Source: CAZOWM01 sp964583615
GTDB taxonomy: Bacteria > Spirochaetota > B62-G9 > DRHN01
NCBI GenBank assembly: GCA_964583615.1
Contig: CAZOWM010000047.1
Span: 1-27,934, forward strand
Direction of reading: 5' to 3'
Length of the DNA: 27,934 bases
Shown here piece by piece: positions 23,939-27,934 of the stretch. The first letter of the stretch is position 1; each line of letters starts with the position of its first letter. The notes below the pieces were generated by a model, which saw only the letters and a list, made by a program, of their open reading frames with translations, ran no database searches and was not told the DNA's origin. The position numbers and the translations under genes were made by a program.

Positions 23939-23951
23939 AAGAGGATATTCT

Positions 23952-24629
23952 ATGGGCATCGCAGCAAATATTGAAAAAATCCGGAGGGAGATTCCAGAGA
24001 ATGTCACCCTCATGGCTGCCGCAAAAACCAGAAACGCCGAAGAGATCAAGGAAGCGATCGATGCAGGCATAACACACATCGGGGAAAACTACGTCCAGGA
24101 AGCAGAAATAATCCATGAGGCGCTCGGCGAAGATGCCCGCCGCGTGTGCTGGCATATGATCGGTCACCTGCAGACTAATAAAATAAACAAAGCTCTTTCA
24201 ATATTCGATGTCATACAAACGGTCGATTCACTCAAGAAAGCACAGGCACTCCATAAAAGAGCATCCACAAACAACAGAGCGGTTTCTGTATACATAGAGA
24301 TAAACATCGGAAGCGAGCTTTCAAAAAGCGGGCTCAAACCCGAGTTCGAGATGATCAAACAGGTAGCTGTTGATATTTCATCGCTTGAATGGCTCAAACT
24401 CGAGGGAATCATGACCATGGGCCCGCTTACAGCAGCCCCGGAAGAACTGCGCCCCTACTTCAAAAAAACAAAGGAAATTTTCGACAGGATAAGAGACCTG
24501 AATCTGAAAAACGTTTCTATGCATACTCTCTCCATGGGAATGTCCAATTCCTTCAGGGTAGCCATCGAAGAGGGGAGCACAATGGTGAGGCTCGGAACCA
24601 TTCTGTTCGGAAGAAGAGTTTACCCCTGA
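23952..24629 (+). CDS. yggS: YggS/PLPBP-family PLP homeostasis protein
   Basis: This 225-residue cytosolic protein binds pyridoxal 5'-phosphate by a Schiff base on K25 (A-A-A-K-T-R, 22-27) and helps maintain free PLP and amino-acid balance. The barrel fold shows H-I-G-E-N-Y-V-Q-E-A, W-H-M-I-G-H-L-Q-T-N-K, I-E-I-N-I-G-S-E-L-S-K-S-G and the C-terminal phosphate-binding S-M-G-M-S-N-S-F...M-V-R-L-G-T-x-L-F-G. It lacks the larger catalytic domain of alanine racemase. AGAGG precedes the ATG. It lies 122 nt after the NifX-like gene and is probably in the same Fur-regulated transcript. It converges with ccdA, with only 19 nt between stops. Confidence 0.93.
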   Translation: MGIAANIEKIRREIPENVTLMAAAKTRNAEEIKEAIDAGITHIGENYVQEAEIIHEALGEDARRVCWHMIGHLQTNKINKALSIFDVIQTVDSLKKAQALHKRASTNNRAVSVYIEINIGSELSKSGLKPEFEMIKQVAVDISSLEWLKLEGIMTMGPLTAAPEELRPYFKKTKEIFDRIRDLNLKNVSMHTLSMGMSNSFRVAIEEGSTMVRLGTILFGRRVYP

Positions 24630-24648
24630 TATCCTCCAGATCATGCTT

Positions 24649-25389
24649 CTATTGAGCCTCTCTCCCATTAAAATCCGTGATTGAGACACCGGTAATGAAC
24701 GTCAGATAGGAAGGTATGAGTGGAAGCACGCAGGGAGACACGAAACTTACAAACCCAGCCGCAACTGCAACAAACACGGAAAGTTTGTCCGTTTCTATGA
24801 GTGAAATGTCTGGAATAAACGTAAGAAACTGAGAAATTTTTGAGAATTGCCCGAGCATGAGCGCAAGACCGATCACAAGAAGAAGCCCGCCGCTCAACAG
24901 TTTTATGGTCTTGAAATGCTTCTTTATAAAAGAGGAAAATGAGAGAAAAAACCCGTATGCTGCGACAGCGAATAGGAACGGAATTCCAAGACCTACGGAA
25001 TAAGAGACCAGCAGCATCATTCCTTTGATTGCGGTATCCTTCGTTGCCGCGAGGATGAGAATGCATGAGAGAATCGGTCCGATGCATGGAGTCCATGCTG
25101 CGGCAAAAGTGATTCCGATAATGAACGCCCCGAGAATTCCTCGCGGCCTGCTGCTCAATATTGCCTTTCTTTCAAGGTTGAGGATCGGTATGTTTAAAAC
25201 CCCCATAATCTGTACTGCGAATACTATGATGACGCCTCCGCCCACAAGCGAAATGAGACGCCTGTGCCTGTTGAGAAACATCGAGATAGACCCCGCACCT
25301 GCTCCGAGAGCAACAAATATGACGGTGAAACCGAGTACGAAGATAAGTGTGTGAAGAAGACCCCTGTAGAGCACCTGTTTGTCCTGCAT
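24649..25389 (-). CDS. ccdA: CcdA-type thiol-disulfide transporter, apparently circularly permuted
   Basis: CcdA/DsbD transmembrane proteins pass electrons from cytosolic thioredoxin to periplasmic thiols, for cytochrome c maturation or disulfide reduction. The usual order is a first helix with S-P-C-V-L-P-L followed by five more, with T-P-C in the fourth. Here the 246-residue protein begins with the normally second helix (H-T-L-I-F-V-L-G-F, residues 13-21), has T-P-C (Cys102) in the usual context, and ends with A-G-F-V-S-F-V-S-P-C-V-L-P-L (Cys220), F-I-T-G-V-S-I-T-D-F and a stop. That is the canonical N-terminal segment placed at the C-terminus. Both redox cysteines are kept. Six helices remain, with predicted ends on the cytosolic side. 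The start is ATG 25389, with AGAGGA 4 nt upstream. Confidence 0.88.
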   Translation of the reverse strand: MQDKQVLYRGLLHTLIFVLGFTVIFVALGAGAGSISMFLNRHRRLISLVGGGVIIVFAVQIMGVLNIPILNLERKAILSSRPRGILGAFIIGITFAAAWTPCIGPILSCILILAATKDTAIKGMMLLVSYSVGLGIPFLFAVAAYGFFLSFSSFIKKHFKTIKLLSGGLLLVIGLALMLGQFSKISQFLTFIPDISLIETDKLSVFVAVAAGFVSFVSPCVLPLIPSYLTFITGVSITDFNGREAQ

Positions 25390-25483
25390 GTTTCCTCTGT
25401 GTGTGCATGAAAATTTCAAAGTTCGGTATAGATAATAATCAAACACACGAAAAAGTAAAGGTTTATGGTGTCATAAATTACAA

Positions 25484-25512
25484 TTGACAAGGAAAATAAA
25501 GGGACCTATACT
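25484..25512 (+). promoter_or_regulatory. Consensus sigma-70 promoter, leaderless geometry
   Basis: A perfect TTGACA (25484-25489), 17-nt spacer and TATACT (25507-25512) lie upstream of the AlbA_2 gene. Start sites usually lie 6-8 nt past the -10 box, which here is the ATG itself (25519). An in-frame TAA at 25513-25515 excludes an upstream start. A leaderless mRNA is predicted. Confidence 0.7.
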
Positions 25513-25518
25513 TAAGGC

Positions 25519-26178
25519 ATGATTCAGCAGAGCAGTGAAACTATTCCAATCGATGTTTTCGAGGAAATCGTAACCCTCGGTGAGGGTTACAAGACGGAAT
25601 TTCATGCGACGCTCCCCTCACCCGTTTCGGTTGCAAAAACTCTCTGTGCCTTTGCAAATGCAAAAGGGGGGAGTCTTTTCGTCGGCATAAACGAGTCGAG
25701 CATTCCGGTAGGGGTAATTGATAGGAATTTCGAAATAAAGCGCCTGGAAAAGGCAATACCATTCCTCATCCCTGAACTCGATGTCACTGTAAAAACAATC
25801 ACATTCAAGAACAATGAAATACTTTTCATAGAGGTGAAGGAAGCAAACAACAAGCCCTGTTATGTGAAAAACGGTCAAAAGACACAGGCATACCTTCGCG
25901 TTGGAGATGTAAATCTTCCTGCAAACAAGAAAGCTCTCAAGGCTTCACTCGACCGTCACGGCTTTCTTCACTACGGGGAGAAAGCCCTAAAAATGGATGA
26001 ACGAATTGTATACAATCTATTCGAGAGGGAGTACAGGTTGAGTCTTGCAAAACTCAAAGAAAATCTGCACTTTTCAGAGAGGCGCTTGAAAAAAATTCTT
26101 GTTCACCTCGAAAAACGAGGGCTGGTGAGGCCCTCTGATAGAGAAAAAGATACGTATCTGAAATCTAAGGTATTCTGA
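25519..26178 (+). CDS. AlbA_2 (Schlafen-like) DNA-binding domain protein with C-terminal winged helix
   Basis: Residues about 15-145 carry the AlbA_2 pattern: E-G-Y-K-T-E-F-H, V-A-K-T-L-C-A-F-A-N-A-K-G-G-S-L-F-V-G-I, later V-I-D-R-N-F and Y-L-R-V-G-D. This domain is found in transcription regulators and in defence-associated proteins. Residues about 150-219 look like a winged helix (L-S-L-A-K-L-K-E-N-L-H-F-S-E-R-R-L-K-K-I-L-V-H-L-E-K-R-G-L-V). It lacks a larger ATPase or helicase part, so it is a plausible small regulator. No Shine-Dalgarno is visible, and the promoter geometry suggests leaderless translation. Functions of AlbA_2 proteins vary, so no specific role is claimed. Confidence 0.8.
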   Translation: MIQQSSETIPIDVFEEIVTLGEGYKTEFHATLPSPVSVAKTLCAFANAKGGSLFVGINESSIPVGVIDRNFEIKRLEKAIPFLIPELDVTVKTITFKNNEILFIEVKEANNKPCYVKNGQKTQAYLRVGDVNLPANKKALKASLDRHGFLHYGEKALKMDERIVYNLFEREYRLSLAKLKENLHFSERRLKKILVHLEKRGLVRPSDREKDTYLKSKVF

Positions 26179-26211
26179 ATCGTCAACCTATACTCCCTAA
26201 AAGGCGTGAAC

Positions 26212-27042
26212 GTGGTATCGGTCGTTATTCCCACCTACAACAGGGTTCATGTGCTCGGAAGAGCAATAGAATCCGTACTCTCTCAAACATACGGGAACTT
26301 TGAAATCATCGTCGTTGATGACGGGTCCACAGACTCAACAAAAGCAATGATTGCGGAAAATTACGGGAAAGTGCGATTTCTCTCCATCTTTCACTCCGGG
26401 GTAAGCAGTGCGCGGAACAGAGGAATTATGGCCGCGGATGGGGAATGGGTTGCGTTTCTCGACTCAGATGACTACTGGTTGCCCCAAAAACTCGAACGCC
26501 AGGTGGAGTTTCTGAGAGCACATCCGCAGTACATGATCTGTCACACGAATGAAATCTGGATAAGAAACGGGGTAAGGATCAATCAGGGGAAAAAACATCG
26601 AAAATCCATGGGGTGGTTTTTTAAACCTTCCCTTCACCTCTGCCTGATCAGCCCTTCTTCAGTCATTATTCATAAATCAGTGTTTGAAACATGCGGTGTG
26701 TTCGACGAACAACTCGAGTTTGTCGAAGATTATGATTTGTGGCTCAGGATTACTTCCAGGTATCCTGTTGGTTATGTGGATGAGCGGCTGGTTGTAAAAT
26801 CAGGCGGCCACGATGACCAGCTTTCAAAAAAGATCAAAGGCATAGAAGGGTACAGGATACACGCTCTGGAAAAGCTGATTTCAAGCGGAACGGTGCACGG
26901 GGATTTTCTCCTCAGCACGCTTGATGTGTACCAGAATAAGTGCCAGATCTACATGAATGGATGCAAAAAGCGCGGAAAGCACCATGAGATGCAGGAACTC
27001 GGAAAACGGATGGAAAGAATTCTCAACATTTCACAATTATAA
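26212..27042 (+). CDS. Family 2 (GT-A fold) glycosyltransferase
   Basis: The start is taken as GTG 26212 (7 nt after AAAGG), though GTG 26206 is possible with shorter spacing; the product is 276 residues. It has V-S-V-V-I-P-T-Y-N-R at the N-terminus, V-V-D-D-G-S-T-D and the D-S-D-D metal motif, then E-D-Y-D-L-W-L-R for acceptor or catalytic positions, the standard GT2 layout. It should move a sugar from a nucleotide sugar onto an acceptor at the cytosolic face, possibly for envelope polysaccharide or LPS. It has no membrane helix. It begins 33 nt after the AlbA_2 stop and likely shares its transcript. Substrate is unknown. Confidence 0.9.
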   Translation: MVSVVIPTYNRVHVLGRAIESVLSQTYGNFEIIVVDDGSTDSTKAMIAENYGKVRFLSIFHSGVSSARNRGIMAADGEWVAFLDSDDYWLPQKLERQVEFLRAHPQYMICHTNEIWIRNGVRINQGKKHRKSMGWFFKPSLHLCLISPSSVIIHKSVFETCGVFDEQLEFVEDYDLWLRITSRYPVGYVDERLVVKSGGHDDQLSKKIKGIEGYRIHALEKLISSGTVHGDFLLSTLDVYQNKCQIYMNGCKKRGKHHEMQELGKRMERILNISQL

Positions 27043-27059
27043 TGTGTGTGAGGTTTCCT

Positions 27060-27934
27060 ATGAAGAAGATTCTCATAATTGATGATGAAGAACCGGTAAG
27101 GGAGGTGCTGAAGGAGGCACTGGTTGAAAATGGGTACTCTGTATTCGAAGCCGAAAACGGAAGAAATGGCATACAGAAATTCATAGAAGTAAATCCCGAT
27201 ATCACCATTACCGATGTAAACATGCCCGAGATGTCCGGTATAAACGTAACAAAAAAAATAAAGGAGATGAAATCGGACGCTGACGTCGTCATAATGACGG
27301 GATACGGCACAGAGGACCTGGTTATTCAATCCCTTCGATCCGGTGCCACGAATTACATCAAAAAACCGATGGACCTCAAGGAGCTGATGAGTATACTGGA
27401 CAGCCTCATCCTGAAAAGAGAAAACAGAAAACGCTTTGAAGTACTGAAGGAAATCATCGTCAGAGAGGAAAAAACGCTTTCAATCGGTAACAACATAACG
27501 AGAATCTGGGGAACGGTGAACCAGATTCTCTTCAACCTTCCCCCAAAAATCGAAGAGATATCCGTTGAGGGTCTGAAGATCGGTCTCTACGAAATACTCG
27601 TGAACGCGATCGAACATGGAAATCTCGGAATTACCTACGAGGAAAAAAAAGAGGCACTGAGCAACAATACCTACAACGCGTTGCTAAAACAGCGCCTGGA
27701 GGAAGCAGAGAAAGCAGAGAAAAAGGTCAAAATAAAAAGCGTGTTCTCCAGGGCGCAACTTCAGATTGAAATCGAAGACGAGGGAAACGGATTCAACTAC
27801 AAGGAGCTTTCCTTTCTCGAAGAGCCGGAAACGCTTCTTTCAGCCCACGGCAGGGGTATTTTACTTGCTTCGCTCTATTTCGATGTGATCGAGTATCACG
27901 GGTCCGGCAACAGTGTGACTCTGGCAAAACGATT
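27060..27934 (+). CDS. Response regulator receiver fused to RsbW-like HATPase (truncated by window end)
   Basis: The gene begins at ATG 27060, with GAGGT 6-7 nt upstream and 17 nt after the glycosyltransferase stop; the window ends before its stop, after 291 codons. Residues 1-120 are a receiver domain: D8-D9, phospho-acceptor D52 (T-D-V-N-M-P-E-M-S-G), T80 and K102. From about residue 150 comes a GHKL-type ATPase like anti-sigma/SpoIIAB kinases: N182 (E-I-L-V-N-A-I-E-H-G-N), E-D-E-G-N-G-F, then A-H-G-R-G-I-L-L. There is no histidine-kinase dimerisation helix with a phospho-His. It may be a signal-gated anti-sigma or partner-switching factor; its target is not visible. Confidence 0.88.
   Translation, partial: MKKILIIDDEEPVREVLKEALVENGYSVFEAENGRNGIQKFIEVNPDITITDVNMPEMSGINVTKKIKEMKSDADVVIMTGYGTEDLVIQSLRSGATNYIKKPMDLKELMSILDSLILKRENRKRFEVLKEIIVREEKTLSIGNNITRIWGTVNQILFNLPPKIEEISVEGLKIGLYEILVNAIEHGNLGITYEEKKEALSNNTYNALLKQRLEEAEKAEKKVKIKSVFSRAQLQIEIEDEGNGFNYKELSFLEEPETLLSAHGRGILLASLYFDVIEYHGSGNSVTLAKR

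Noticed and set aside
25390..25446. N-terminal extension of CcdA (19 more residues), considered as a possible copy of helix 1
   Set aside because: The residues are not hydrophobic, do not resemble helix 1 and have no ribosome-binding site; they do not restore canonical order.
1..27934. CRISPR array, tRNA or rRNA genes
   Set aside because: I saw no regularly spaced direct repeats and no tRNA- or rRNA-like conserved blocks on either strand.

Overview
The window looks like a chromosomal segment of a Gram-negative (diderm) bacterium. The evidence is an LpxC lipid A enzyme, an outer-membrane-type beta-barrel with a terminal aromatic residue, and several lipoproteins with clear lipoboxes. SecA carries an extra block before the pre-protein cross-linking domain, as I remember it from Bacteroidetes/Chlorobi-like SecA proteins. 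The PPi-type phosphofructokinase and a receiver/RsbW-like regulator also point to a non-proteobacterial lineage, such as an FCB-related or spirochaete-like phylum. I cannot place it more exactly by eye. Gene density is high outside the first 2.3 kb.

Layout. Positions 1-2.3 kb are a low-density accessory or scar region. It holds the N-terminal remnant of a tyrosine integrase, a membrane-protein tail, a truncated cupin next to attC-like structures, an intact iron-sulfur-flavoprotein-like gene, a DUF898 N-terminal fragment and a small membrane protein. Positions 2.3-12.2 kb, all on the minus strand, are a long purine operon transcribed as proS-purE-purB-purF-purM-purN-purC-purD-SDR. It covers early and middle steps of IMP synthesis plus adenylosuccinate lyase; purL/Q/S, purK and purH are not in the window. 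Positions 12.4-13.1 kb (plus strand) hold a beta-barrel protein gene, convergent with the next block across a hairpin.

Positions 13.2-20.35 kb (minus strand) form an envelope and central-metabolism block: beta-propeller lipoprotein, bitopic membrane protein, PPi-phosphofructokinase, a long TPR protein, a LolB-like lipoprotein, then lpxC. secA is divergent from it at 20.44-23.3 kb. Positions 23.4-24.6 kb are a small unit with a textbook sigma-70 promoter overlapped by a perfect Fur-box palindrome, driving a NifX-like protein, a tiny basic ORF and a YggS-type PLP protein. Positions 24.65-25.4 kb (minus strand) hold a CcdA-type thiol-disulfide transporter whose first membrane segment sits at the C-terminus. 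From 25.5 kb to the end (plus strand) come an AlbA_2-domain protein, a family 2 glycosyltransferase and a truncated receiver-HATPase regulator.

The two observations most worth follow-up are the apparent circular permutation of CcdA (24649-25389) and the Fur-controlled NifX-like unit (23371-24629). The AlbA_2 gene at 25519 has promoter geometry that predicts a leaderless mRNA. The purine cluster and secA are otherwise ordinary housekeeping genes.
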